Below, in pieces: positions 30,678 to 38,042 of a DNA stretch of 43,685 bases (the stretch's first letter is position 1; each line of letters starts with the position of its first letter). The translations under genes were made by a program, and so were the position numbers. The notes under the pieces are model-generated. The model had not been told where the DNA came from, did no database searches, and worked only from the letters and a program-made list of their open reading frames with translations. The DNA is from an uncultured Treponema sp. (GTDB lineage: Bacteria > Spirochaetota > Spirochaetia > Treponematales > Treponemataceae), in assembly GCA_937902125.1 (NCBI GenBank), contig CALDIB010000012.1:1-43685 (forward strand), given 5' to 3'.

Positions 30678-31906
30678 AATCCGAAAAAACATTTCTTGCC
30701 GCCGCGGGTTTTGCGGCAATTTTCTTGTCGGCCTGTTTCAACAACGGCAAAAACAACACGGTGAAGGTTGGAATTCTGCACTCAACAACAGGAACAATGG
30801 CTTCAAGCGAAAGTTCGGTAATCAACGCCGAAAAAATGGCCATTGACGAAATCAACGAAAAAGGCGGAGTCCTTGGAAAAAAAATCCAAATAGTTCAAGC
30901 GGACGGAAAAAGCGACGCGAATATTTTTGCCGAAGAAGCCAGAAGGTTGTGGACAAAAGAAGGCGTGGCCGCAATTTTTGGCTGTTGGACTTCCGCCTCA
31001 AGGAAAGCCGTTCAAGCGGTTCTTGAAGAGCCTGACATTTTTGGCTTGCTTTGGTATCCCCTTCAGTATGAAGGAATGGAAGCCAGCCCCAACATTATGT
31101 ATATTGGAGCCGCGCCAAACCAGCAAGTGGTTCCAAGCATTGAATACTGCGTTGAAAAATTTGGCAAGCGAATGTATTTGATTGGCTCGGACTACATTTT
31201 TCCGCGAACGGCAAATAAAATCATCAAAGCGCTTTTAAAAAACTTGGAAGGCGTTTGCGCGGGCGAATCTTACGTTCCCCTTGAGTCAATGGACTTTGAA
31301 AAAAATGTCCAAGAAATAATCGCGTCAAGGCCGGACATAATAATAAACACAATCAACGGCGACTCAAACAAAGCCTTCTTTGAAGCCCTTCGCAAGGCGG
31401 GAATAACGCCAAAAGACATTCCCGTAATGAGCTTTTCAATCTCGGAGGAAGAAGTTTCTTACATCGGAGCCGCCTTGCTTGAAGGCGAATACGTGACATG
31501 GAATTATTTCCAGACAATCGCTTCATTTAAAAACAAAAATTTTGTCCAACGCTACAAGGAACTTTACGGAGCCGACAAAAGCATAGGAGACCCCATGGAA
31601 GCGGCCTACGTGTCGGTTTACTTGTGGTCGCTCGCCTGCGAAAAAGCCGGAACCTTTGACGTTGAGCCTGTCCGAATGGCGGCTAAGGGATTGTCATTTG
31701 ACGGCCCGAACGGAATAGTTAAAATTGACGCGAGCAACCAGCACTTGCAGCAAAAAATCCGCATAGGCCGCATTAACTCGCGGGGCATGATTGACACAAT
31801 TTGGGAAAGCTCGGGAACCGTAAAGCCGGACCCCTATTTAAGCGCATACGCTTGGGCAAAGGGCTTGCAGGATTTTACCCAGCGCCGCGCTCCGTTAAAA
31901 AAATAA
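30674..31906 (+). CDS. UrtA/AmiC-like amide or urea-binding lipoprotein
   Basis: Periplasmic binding protein, 410 aa, lipobox LSAC with acylated C21 after FLAAAGFAAIF. VKVGILHSTTGTMASSESSV, AIDEINEKGGVLGKKI and LWYPLQYEGMEASPNI are typical of the urea/short-chain-amide receptor group (UrtA, FmdD, AmiC). No UrtBCDE permease or ATPase genes are near. The start codon overlaps the adenylate cyclase stop (ATGA), so the pair is cotranslated. I infer a ligand-sensing role for the cyclase rather than transport; transport through a distant permease is the alternative. Confidence 0.85.
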   Translation: MKSEKTFLAAAGFAAIFLSACFNNGKNNTVKVGILHSTTGTMASSESSVINAEKMAIDEINEKGGVLGKKIQIVQADGKSDANIFAEEARRLWTKEGVAAIFGCWTSASRKAVQAVLEEPDIFGLLWYPLQYEGMEASPNIMYIGAAPNQQVVPSIEYCVEKFGKRMYLIGSDYIFPRTANKIIKALLKNLEGVCAGESYVPLESMDFEKNVQEIIASRPDIIINTINGDSNKAFFEALRKAGITPKDIPVMSFSISEEEVSYIGAALLEGEYVTWNYFQTIASFKNKNFVQRYKELYGADKSIGDPMEAAYVSVYLWSLACEKAGTFDVEPVRMAAKGLSFDGPNGIVKIDASNQHLQQKIRIGRINSRGMIDTIWESSGTVKPDPYLSAYAWAKGLQDFTQRRAPLKK

Positions 31907-31911
31907 GCGAA

Positions 31912-31933
31912 CCCCGCCGCGGAGCGGTCGGGG
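31912..31933. terminator. GC-rich hairpin after the UrtA-like gene
   Basis: CCCCGCCGC pairs with GCGG-T-CGGGG (9 bp, one bulged T). No T-run follows. It lies between convergent genes. Confidence 0.35.
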
Positions 31934-31952
31934 CATGTCACCTACGCGCGAA

Positions 31953-33047
31953 TCAATACAAGTTTCTCATGCCCACGCCAAAAATCCATTTTCCGGCTTT
32001 AAACCATTCGTCAGCGTTGTGATTGTATTCCCAATCCCACTGGTAAAAAACGCCGGTCTTGAGCCTCATGCCGGCCTTTCCAATGTTTATGAGGGAGGCG
32101 CCGACTTTTAGGCTGAACCTTTCGTATGTGTTTTCTGTTTTCACAGTCGTCAGGTCTTGGGTCAAAGAAAAATCGCTTTTGCGCCGCTTTTCATAAATCA
32201 AACGGCAAGAAGCCGCCACAAAGTTGAAAAATCCCAAAACCAAATCGGCGTCGATATAGTTTTCGGCGGAGCCGCTGTATTTCATGTCAAGCGTCGGAGC
32301 GGATTCCTGCAAAAAACCTTCTTTTTTGCTGTAGCCGGCGACGCTAAACTCCATTTTATTGGAGCCCCAATAAAAATAAACTGGGGCGTAAAGCAAGTCA
32401 AGGGTGACGGAAAAAGCTTTGCCCAAGGGCATTGAAAAGTTCGTGGAAAAAAAAGGGCGGACAACCAAACGTTTATTTTCTTGATTCATGTACAAATTGA
32501 AAAACGCTTCGTCATCCGCCGTTTTTTGGAAGGAGGTGAAAGTGCAATCAATTTTTTCAGGCTCAATCCTAAAGTTAAAGCCCGGCTCAATGGTAAAGAA
32601 TCTTTTTTCCGCCTTTTTTGAATTGAATTGCTTTCCCCAAGGAATAAGCTTAAAGTCAAAGGCTTTTTCTTCGTCCTCGTATTTTTTTAGTTCCGAGCCG
32701 GGAAGCTTGATTTTTTCAACAGGCTCAAGTCTAAGAATGCTTCCATAATTAAATAGGAATCTTGCGAAAGTTTGATTTTCGTCCGACCACCTATACTTCA
32801 AGTTAAAATAAGTGAGGCTTCCATGGAGGGTGGGCTCGCAGCCAAAATCGTATCCAAATGGCAGGTTAGAAAAAAAATGGTACGCCCTCTTAAAAAAATT
32901 GTCGTTTTTTTCGCCGTCCTCAGACCGCTCTTCAGCCTCTGTTTCCGTCACAGCCGCGTCAACCGCAGACATTTCTTGAGCATAAACTTGACACAGTCCA
33001 AAAGACAGAAAACATAGCGGAAACAAAAATAATAACCTAATCTTCAT
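31953..33047 (-). CDS. Probable outer-membrane beta-barrel protein, unknown function
   Basis: 364 aa, not recognised as a named family. Signal peptide MKIRLLFLFPLCFLSFGLCQVYA, then an acidic stretch (TETEAEERSEDGEKND). The rest has alternating hydrophobic/polar strands with many aromatic residues (LTYFNLKYRW, FARFLFNYG, LLYAPVYFYWGSNKMEF, AGMRLKTGVFYQWDWEYN), and the last residues are GVGMRNLY. A terminal aromatic after alternating residues is the usual barrel sorting signal. Monocistronic; its 5' region has a hairpin at 33091-33123. Could be a porin-like or structural surface protein. Confidence 0.7.
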   Translation of the reverse strand: MKIRLLFLFPLCFLSFGLCQVYAQEMSAVDAAVTETEAEERSEDGEKNDNFFKRAYHFFSNLPFGYDFGCEPTLHGSLTYFNLKYRWSDENQTFARFLFNYGSILRLEPVEKIKLPGSELKKYEDEEKAFDFKLIPWGKQFNSKKAEKRFFTIEPGFNFRIEPEKIDCTFTSFQKTADDEAFFNLYMNQENKRLVVRPFFSTNFSMPLGKAFSVTLDLLYAPVYFYWGSNKMEFSVAGYSKKEGFLQESAPTLDMKYSGSAENYIDADLVLGFFNFVAASCRLIYEKRRKSDFSLTQDLTTVKTENTYERFSLKVGASLINIGKAGMRLKTGVFYQWDWEYNHNADEWFKAGKWIFGVGMRNLY

Positions 33048-33090
33048 AGAAACGCATCCAAAATCTCTAGAAATCCACTAAAGTGTCTTT

Positions 33091-33123
33091 GTCTCCCCCT
33101 AAAAATTGCAAGTTTTTAGAGAC
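33091..33123 (-). other. Leader hairpin upstream of the barrel-protein gene
   Basis: CTAAAAA-TTGCAAG-TTTTTAG inverted repeat (33099-33119), extended by GTCTC/GAGAC outside with a run of four unpaired bases on one side. It lies about 45 nt upstream of the start codon. No known riboswitch class is recognised. Confidence 0.45.
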
Positions 33124-33189
33124 TTCCATTGTAATGTCAAAGTTAAAAAAAGTCCATAAAAGTCAGCGGAAGGTCAAATGCCTTGCCAT

Positions 33190-33642
33190 TTAAAATTCCT
33201 TGTAATTTTGGTCGTAGCCTTCTTCCAGCCAAAGGGCCACGCTTTCCGCAATGGCGGCTATTTTTTTTCCGCGGTTTTTTCCTGTAATAGAGCATTCCCA
33301 AACCACGCCCACACGAAAGCCTTGAGCCAAAAGCGTTTTGATCTCTTCCTTGTCCCTCTCTTTGTTGCGAAGAATTTTTTTAGTCCAATATTCCGTGTTT
33401 GTTTTTGGAATCCTCACCTTTTTGCAAAAATCGTGTCCATGCCAAAAGCAGCCGTTTACAAAAATAACAGCGTAGTAGCGGGGAAAAACAATGTCAGGAC
33501 TTCCAGCAAGCCGCCTGTCGTTTTTTCTAAAACGAAAGCCAAGCCTATGCAAGCAAGAGCGCACGGCGGCCTCGGGCTTTGTTCCGCTGCTTTTAATTTG
33601 AGACATCACAAAATGCCGTTTTTCTTTTGTCAGCGTGTCCAT
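33190..33642 (-). CDS. vsr: Very short patch repair endonuclease Vsr
   Basis: Nicks DNA 5' of T in T:G mismatches produced by deamination of 5-methylcytosine. 150 aa, normal size. The core AGSPDIVFPRYYAVIFVNGCFWHGHDF holds the catalytic Asp (D50) and His (H68), and FVMSQIKSSGTKPE near the N-terminus is also conserved. Shine-Dalgarno AAAGGAATAAA. It overlaps the end of cytX by 13 nt and so is tied to the thiamine operon. Vsr normally accompanies a cytosine-C5 methyltransferase; none is in the window, and the methyltransferase at 41948 is of the adenine type. Confidence 0.92.
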   Translation of the reverse strand: MDTLTKEKRHFVMSQIKSSGTKPEAAVRSCLHRLGFRFRKNDRRLAGSPDIVFPRYYAVIFVNGCFWHGHDFCKKVRIPKTNTEYWTKKILRNKERDKEEIKTLLAQGFRVGVVWECSITGKNRGKKIAAIAESVALWLEEGYDQNYKEF

Positions 33643-34805
33643 TTTATTCCTTTAGAAAGGACAAGGGTAAAAATAAAAGTCAAAAGCATGGCCGGAATTG
33701 AAGAGCCTACGGCAAAGTCAAGGCGCATGAAGGCGCGGTAAATTGCGAAGCCCAAAAGCCAAATGACAATTCGCGGCCAGTCAATTTTTTTGTCCGACGA
33801 ATCGTTTTTGACCGCAAAAAAATCGGCCAGCAATATCGCCGTCATAGGCGCGAATACGCTTCCAATCAAATACAAAAAATCCGTGATGTTGTCCATGTTA
33901 AAAAAGATCGCGCCCAACGTTCCCAAGACGGCGGCAAAAGTCGCCGCGACTTTCACGTTAATTTTTGAATGGACGCATTGGCTTGAAAGGCCGGCGGAAT
34001 GCGCGTCAAGATAAGTGGTGGTGACAGTGGAAAGAACCACGATTCCCAATCCGGCGGCGCCCAAGCCGGCCTTTAGCATCACCAAGTCAACCGAGCTTTC
34101 GCCGGACAAAATCGCGGCGCCCATTCCAATTCCGTACATCCAAAGGCTGACAAAAAAATATGTAAGGGCTGCGGACAAGGTCACAGCGAAGGGCTTTTTC
34201 GCGTCCTTGGTGTAGTCGCTGATTACGGGAAGCCAAGAAAGAGGCATGGCCGCGGAAAGCTCCACCGCCGCGCCAAAAGAAAGGCCTTCTTGTGGCAAAC
34301 TTGAGACTTGCCCATGGGACCAAAAGGCCAGAGCTATTTTTACGCACAAAAAAATCGTAAGGACAAACAAAAGCGCGGCGGCAAAAAAATTCAGCTTGTC
34401 CAAATTGCGAACTCCGGCCAAAATCCAAAGAACAATCAAAAGACCTATGGCCAAAGCCGCGATTTTGGAATAATCTTTTCCGCCGCCGGCAATGGTGTTG
34501 GCGCAAAGGGAGCCGTCGTAAATCATTATTCCTGTCCAGCCCAAAAGCTGGGCCGCGTTCAAGAGGGCGAAAAATTTGGCGCCCAACTTCCCAAAAGAAA
34601 ACGAGGCGCATTGCATGGCGCTTTTATTTGTCTTTGCCCCCACAAGGCCGGTAAAAAACAAAAGGGCGCATCCCAAAATGTGGCCAAGAAAAATCGCGGC
34701 GAAGCCTTTCGCAAAGCCAAGTGGCGCGAAATAGGTTCCGGTTATTATTTCCGCTACGGAAAGTCCCGCTCCAAACCAAATTAGCGAACTTGAAAAAACA
34801 GACAT
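33630..34805 (-). CDS. cytX: NCS1-family permease, likely hydroxymethylpyrimidine transporter CytX
   Basis: Inner-membrane Na+ or H+ symporter of the nucleobase:cation symporter-1 family, 391 aa with about 12 helices (IWFGAGLSVAEIITGTYFAPLG, SWLPVISDYTKDAKKP). CytX members take up the thiamine pyrimidine HMP and are found in thiamine operons; position directly after thiD, the HMP kinase, supports that over cytosine permease CodB. The ATG at 34805 is separated from the thiD stop by a single base, and GGGGAG lies upstream. Under control of the TPP riboswitch at the head of the operon. Confidence 0.82.
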   Translation of the reverse strand: MSVFSSSLIWFGAGLSVAEIITGTYFAPLGFAKGFAAIFLGHILGCALLFFTGLVGAKTNKSAMQCASFSFGKLGAKFFALLNAAQLLGWTGIMIYDGSLCANTIAGGGKDYSKIAALAIGLLIVLWILAGVRNLDKLNFFAAALLFVLTIFLCVKIALAFWSHGQVSSLPQEGLSFGAAVELSAAMPLSWLPVISDYTKDAKKPFAVTLSAALTYFFVSLWMYGIGMGAAILSGESSVDLVMLKAGLGAAGLGIVVLSTVTTTYLDAHSAGLSSQCVHSKINVKVAATFAAVLGTLGAIFFNMDNITDFLYLIGSVFAPMTAILLADFFAVKNDSSDKKIDWPRIVIWLLGFAIYRAFMRLDFAVGSSIPAMLLTFIFTLVLSKGIKWTR

Positions 34806-34806
34806 T

Positions 34807-35610
34807 TTAATACTCTCCCCTAATTGCAAAAGCGTGGTTCATAGGCCCGGAGCCTTTTCCCAAATCCAGCATGGCGGCGAGCGCTTGGGACAAATAATTT
34901 TTGGCGGATTGAACTGAATCCTCCAAACTTTTTCCCTTGGCCAAATTGCTGGCTATGGCGCTTGAAAGGGTGCAGCCCGTTCCGTGGGTGTTGGGATTGT
35001 CTATCCGTTTTCCTATAAACCACCTGCCCCGCTCGCCGCCGCCAATGTTCCCGAACAAATAATCGTTGGCGTCGTTAAGCTGATGGCCGCCCTTTAGTAA
35101 AACCGCCGCGCCGAAGCGTTTAAAAATTTCTTGGGCTGCGTTTTCCATGTCCTCTTGGCTTTGAATTTTTTTTCCGCAAAGAACTTCCGCTTCCGGAATG
35201 TTGGGCGTGATGACGGCGGCCAATGGCAAAAGGGAATTTTTCAATTCATCAATGGCGTCGTCGCTAATAAGCTTGGCGCCGCTTGTGGCCGCCATAACCG
35301 GGTCAACCACCACATTTTTCAGCTTGAATTTTTTTATGGAATCCGCGATTGTTTTTATCAAGGCGGAAGAGGAAACCATTCCCACTTTCACCGCGTCGGG
35401 AAAAATGTCAGTCACAACGTCGGCTATTTGCTCTTTTAGAAATTCCGGCGTTGATTCCATAATGCCTGTAACGCCGGTCGTGTTCTGGGCGGTCAAAGCA
35501 GTGACGGCGCTCATGGCGAATACGCCGTTAGCCGTCATGGTCTTTATGTCCGCTTGAATGCCGGCGCCTCCGCTGGAATCGCTTCCAGCGATTGTTAAAG
35601 CAGTTTTCAT
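34807..35610 (-). CDS. thiD: Hydroxymethylpyrimidine (phosphate) kinase ThiD
   Basis: Phosphorylates HMP and HMP-P to HMP-PP for thiamine assembly. 267 aa, ribokinase fold. N-terminal MKTALTIAGSDSSGGAGIQADIKT, middle VVDPVMAATSG and the anion-hole motif HGTGCTLSSAIAS with catalytic Asp/Cys region are all typical. The ATG at 35610 is preferred because AAGGAG sits 6 nt upstream; ATGs further up have no fitting ribosome site. It follows the thiE-HAD gene across a 210-nt gap full of hairpins. Confidence 0.93.
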   Translation of the reverse strand: MKTALTIAGSDSSGGAGIQADIKTMTANGVFAMSAVTALTAQNTTGVTGIMESTPEFLKEQIADVVTDIFPDAVKVGMVSSSALIKTIADSIKKFKLKNVVVDPVMAATSGAKLISDDAIDELKNSLLPLAAVITPNIPEAEVLCGKKIQSQEDMENAAQEIFKRFGAAVLLKGGHQLNDANDYLFGNIGGGERGRWFIGKRIDNPNTHGTGCTLSSAIASNLAKGKSLEDSVQSAKNYLSQALAAMLDLGKGSGPMNHAFAIRGEY

Positions 35611-35820
35611 TTTCATCTCCTTATAAAGCCTAGCGACAGCCGGCGCCATTTATGGCGCGGATTGCGATTGCCGGCTTTAGACGGCAATCGCAGTGATAAA
35701 AAATATATGGATTTTTTATCACGTCTCCTTATGATTTTTCTGCTTTAGGCCAAGTGGTGCCCCCAAGGCCAAATTATTTTCTTCCGCCCAAAAAAGGCGG
35801 ATTGTCTCCAAAAGCAACCT
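35611..35820 (-). repeat. Intercistronic gap of the thi operon with four hairpins
   Basis: Perfect inverted repeats: GCGCCAT-TT-ATGGCGC (35643-35658), TGCGATTGCC/GGCAATCGCA (35663-35692), GTGATAAAAAA/TTTTTTATCAC (35693-35722), and CCGCC/GGCGG near 35790. A second AAGGAG, unconnected to a normal gene, lies near 35727; with a GTG 2 nt later it opens a 30-codon frame through the hairpins, which I doubt is translated. The repeated ATAAGGAGA near both ends again suggests an element inserted at a ribosome-binding site. No further gene is seen. Confidence 0.6.
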
Positions 35821-37047
35821 TTAAACTAAAAATGTTTCAAAGCCCGCGGATTTAGCCGCTTCAAAAGCCTCTCGCGAATCCTCCACCACAAGCGCTTGAC
35901 TGGGCTCAAGGCCCATAAAATCGGCGGCGCTCTTGTAAATCAAAGCCTCTTTTTTTGAAGTCTTCAATTCAGAACAATAAAATATTTTTTCAAAAAAATC
36001 AAAGATTCCAAGCCGCTTTAGCGCCGCCTCTTCCAAAACTCTTGAGCCGCTTGTGGCCCCGCAAATGGGAACGCCGCCTTCTTTCAACGCCTTTAAGGTT
36101 TCCAAAGCGCCGGGCAAAAGGGCCACGGAATTTTCGTATTCTCCTAAAAGAATTTTGTTGGCCTCTTGAACGGCGGCCTCGCAGTCGCAATTTAGATTGT
36201 AAGTTTTAATAAGATACTTTCCGCAGTCTTCCATGCTCATGGAAAAAACTTTTTTGTCAAGCGCGGCCGCCTCTTCCTTTAAAAGTTTTTTCCCGCCAAA
36301 GCTTTGGACAATTTTTGCGGCCAACCCTTCCCAAGCGGCAAGGGAATCCAACAAAGTTCCGTCCAAGTCAAAAATCGCGGCCTTTGGCCCCAGAGCCATT
36401 TTGTCCAGCAAGGCCAAATGTTTTGTGGCGGCCTTAATGTCGTCGTTGGCAAAAATCGCGCTTATGACGCTGATTCCCGCAATGCCGGAATCTTTAAGGC
36501 GCAAAACATTATGGGCTCCAATTCCGCCTATAGCCACCACAGGAATTTTCACGGAAGCGCAAATCTCCTTTAAGACTTCAAAGGAAACATTGTCCGCGTC
36601 GTTCTTGCTTCCAGTGGCAAAAACCGCGCCCACTCCAAGATAATCCGCGCCCTGCTTTTCCGCCAAAATCGCCTGCCCCACTGTGGAAGCGGAAACGCCC
36701 ACAATTTTGTCAGGCCCTAAAAGTCGGCGCGCCTCAAGGCAAGAAGCGTCGGTCTGGCCCACATGAACTCCGTCGGCGCAAACCTTTTTCGCAATCTCAA
36801 GATTGTCGTTCACCACAAAGGGAACGCCCTTAGCCCGGCAAAGCGCCCTTAGTTCCTTGGCCTCGCTAAAAAAATTTTCTTGGTCAAGATTTTTTTCCCG
36901 CAGCTGAACAAAGCTGGCGCCGCCTTCAATAGCGTCTTGAACGCAAGAAGAAAGAGAGCGGCCGTCAAGCCAGCGCCTGTCGGTAACGGCGTAAAGGAAC
37001 AAGGACCGCCGCAGCGCCTCGTTTTTAAAACTATTATCGGATTTCAT
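35821..37047 (-). CDS. thiE: Thiamine phosphate synthase fused to a HAD phosphatase
   Basis: 408 aa. Residues 1-215 are ThiE, a TIM barrel joining HMP-PP and HET-P into thiamine phosphate (LFLYAVTDRRWL, QLREKNL, VNDN, GVHVGQTDA, GVGAVFATGSKND, AIGGI). Residues about 220-408 are a HAD hydrolase with the nucleophile motif DLDGT (D227, D229), GATSG and VVEDSREAFEAAKSAG. A natural idea is that the HAD part dephosphorylates thiamine phosphate so that a pyrophosphokinase can make TPP; salvage of another phosphate is possible. The ATG at 37047 lies inside thiM (14-nt overlap); an alternative is 37071. Confidence 0.9.
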   Translation of the reverse strand: MKSDNSFKNEALRRSLFLYAVTDRRWLDGRSLSSCVQDAIEGGASFVQLREKNLDQENFFSEAKELRALCRAKGVPFVVNDNLEIAKKVCADGVHVGQTDASCLEARRLLGPDKIVGVSASTVGQAILAEKQGADYLGVGAVFATGSKNDADNVSFEVLKEICASVKIPVVAIGGIGAHNVLRLKDSGIAGISVISAIFANDDIKAATKHLALLDKMALGPKAAIFDLDGTLLDSLAAWEGLAAKIVQSFGGKKLLKEEAAALDKKVFSMSMEDCGKYLIKTYNLNCDCEAAVQEANKILLGEYENSVALLPGALETLKALKEGGVPICGATSGSRVLEEAALKRLGIFDFFEKIFYCSELKTSKKEALIYKSAADFMGLEPSQALVVEDSREAFEAAKSAGFETFLV

Positions 37048-37855
37048 GCTTGGCGCCTTTTTCCAATTCATCGCCTGTAAGATTGAACAAAGCGTCGATT
37101 ATGCGGTTTCTGTATGTGGAATTTCCGTCGCCGGGAAGCATTTTTGACCAAGCGATTTCTCCCGCCAAGCCCATGGAGCATACGGCGGCCGCCACAGCCT
37201 CCAAAAGGTTGTCGGGGTTGGCCACCGCAAAGGCCGCTGTCACGGCGCTAAGCTGGCAGCCTGTTCCTGTAATGCGGCTCATTTCAGGGCGGCCGTTTCT
37301 AATCACATAGCATTTTTTGGAATCGGAAACCAAGTCGATGGCGCCGGTTATGGCGACCACGCAATTTCTTTTTGCCGCGAAATCTTTGGCAAAGGCCACG
37401 GCCTTGTCAAGATTTTCTTGGGTAACGGCGTCCGCCACGTCAGCGTCAACGCCTTTTGTGCTTCCGCTTCCAAGGGCAAGGGTCTTTATCTCGCTGATGT
37501 TTCCCCTAACCACGTCAAAGTTGAATTTATCCAAAAGTTTTAGCGCCGTCTTTGTGCGAAGCGCGCTGGCTCCGGCGCCAACCGGGTCAAGCAAAATTTT
37601 ATGGCCCAAAGTCTTGGCGTTCTTGGCGCTGGCGAACATGGCCTTTATTGTCCGCTTGTTCAGCGTTCCGATGTTGACGTTAAGGCCGCCGCAAATCTTT
37701 GTAATCTCGGCGGCGTCGCTGGCTTCGTCGGCCATAATGGGACTTCCGCCAATGGCAAGCAAGGCGTTGGCCACATCGTTTACGGTTACATAATTTGTGA
37801 TGTTGTGGATTAAAGGACAGTTCGAGCGAACGTTGTCCAAACAAGTTTTGAACAT
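37034..37855 (-). CDS. thiM: Hydroxyethylthiazole kinase ThiM
   Basis: Phosphorylates the thiamine thiazole HET to HET-P, a salvage step. 273 aa. PLIHNITNYVTVNDVANALLAIGGSPIMADE at the start, DPVGAGASALRT in the middle and the anion-hole RITGTGCQLSAVTAAF are diagnostic. No de novo thiazole genes (thiG, thiS, thiH) or thiC are in the window, so the operon looks like a salvage set: HET by ThiM, HMP by CytX/ThiD, joining by ThiE. AAGGAG of its ribosome site is the 3' end of a TPP riboswitch. Confidence 0.94.
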   Translation of the reverse strand: MFKTCLDNVRSNCPLIHNITNYVTVNDVANALLAIGGSPIMADEASDAAEITKICGGLNVNIGTLNKRTIKAMFASAKNAKTLGHKILLDPVGAGASALRTKTALKLLDKFNFDVVRGNISEIKTLALGSGSTKGVDADVADAVTQENLDKAVAFAKDFAAKRNCVVAITGAIDLVSDSKKCYVIRNGRPEMSRITGTGCQLSAVTAAFAVANPDNLLEAVAAAVCSMGLAGEIAWSKMLPGDGNSTYRNRIIDALFNLTGDELEKGAKHEIR

Positions 37856-37861
37856 AATCTT

Positions 37862-37945
37862 CTCCTTACGTTGGAATTACCCAAATCAAGTTCCAAGGTC
37901 AAGGCAAACAGCCTACTCTCAGCCGGATTATTCCAGCCCCCTTTT
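37862..37945 (-). promoter_or_regulatory. TPP riboswitch (THI element)
   Basis: On the minus strand the conserved elements appear in order: AAGGGGGCTGG, CCGGCTGAGAG, then GACCTTGGAACTTGAT, TTGGGTAATTCCAACGTAAGGAG. CTGAGA (pyrimidine-sensing) and GGGTAAT-CCAACG (pyrophosphate helix) are the TPP aptamer signatures. The last stem contains the thiM Shine-Dalgarno AAGGAG itself, so control should be translational. It governs thiM and, through coupling, the thiE-HAD, thiD, cytX and vsr genes. Confidence 0.94.
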
Positions 37946-37958
37946 AAATTGTGAAAGC

Positions 37959-37987
37959 ATTTTAGCGCCAAAGACTTTTTTGTTCAA
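37959..37987 (-). promoter_or_regulatory. Promoter of the thiamine operon
   Basis: Minus-strand TTGAAC (37987-37982), 17-nt spacer, TAAAAT (37964-37959), placed just upstream of the TPP riboswitch. Confidence 0.65.
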
Positions 37988-38006
37988 TCACTTGTTTTTT
38001 GTCGTA

Positions 38007-38035
38007 TTGAATTTTACTGAAAATTACGCCATACT
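38007..38035 (+). promoter_or_regulatory. Promoter of the IMP cyclohydrolase-like gene
   Basis: TTGAAT (38007-38012), 17 nt, CATACT (38030-38035), seven nt before the ATG at 38043. It implies a leaderless transcript, divergent from the thi operon. Confidence 0.55.
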
Positions 38036-38042
38036 ATTTTTT

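Noticed and set aside
35640..35731. 30-codon ORF starting at GTG after a stray AAGGAG in the thi operon
   Set aside because: The frame consists of perfect inverted repeats, the spacing to the GTG is only 2 nt, and the peptide has no recognisable features.
37797..38042. N-terminal extension of the IMP cyclohydrolase
   Set aside because: It would run through the thiM start, the TPP riboswitch and two promoters; the ATG at 38043 matches the family start.
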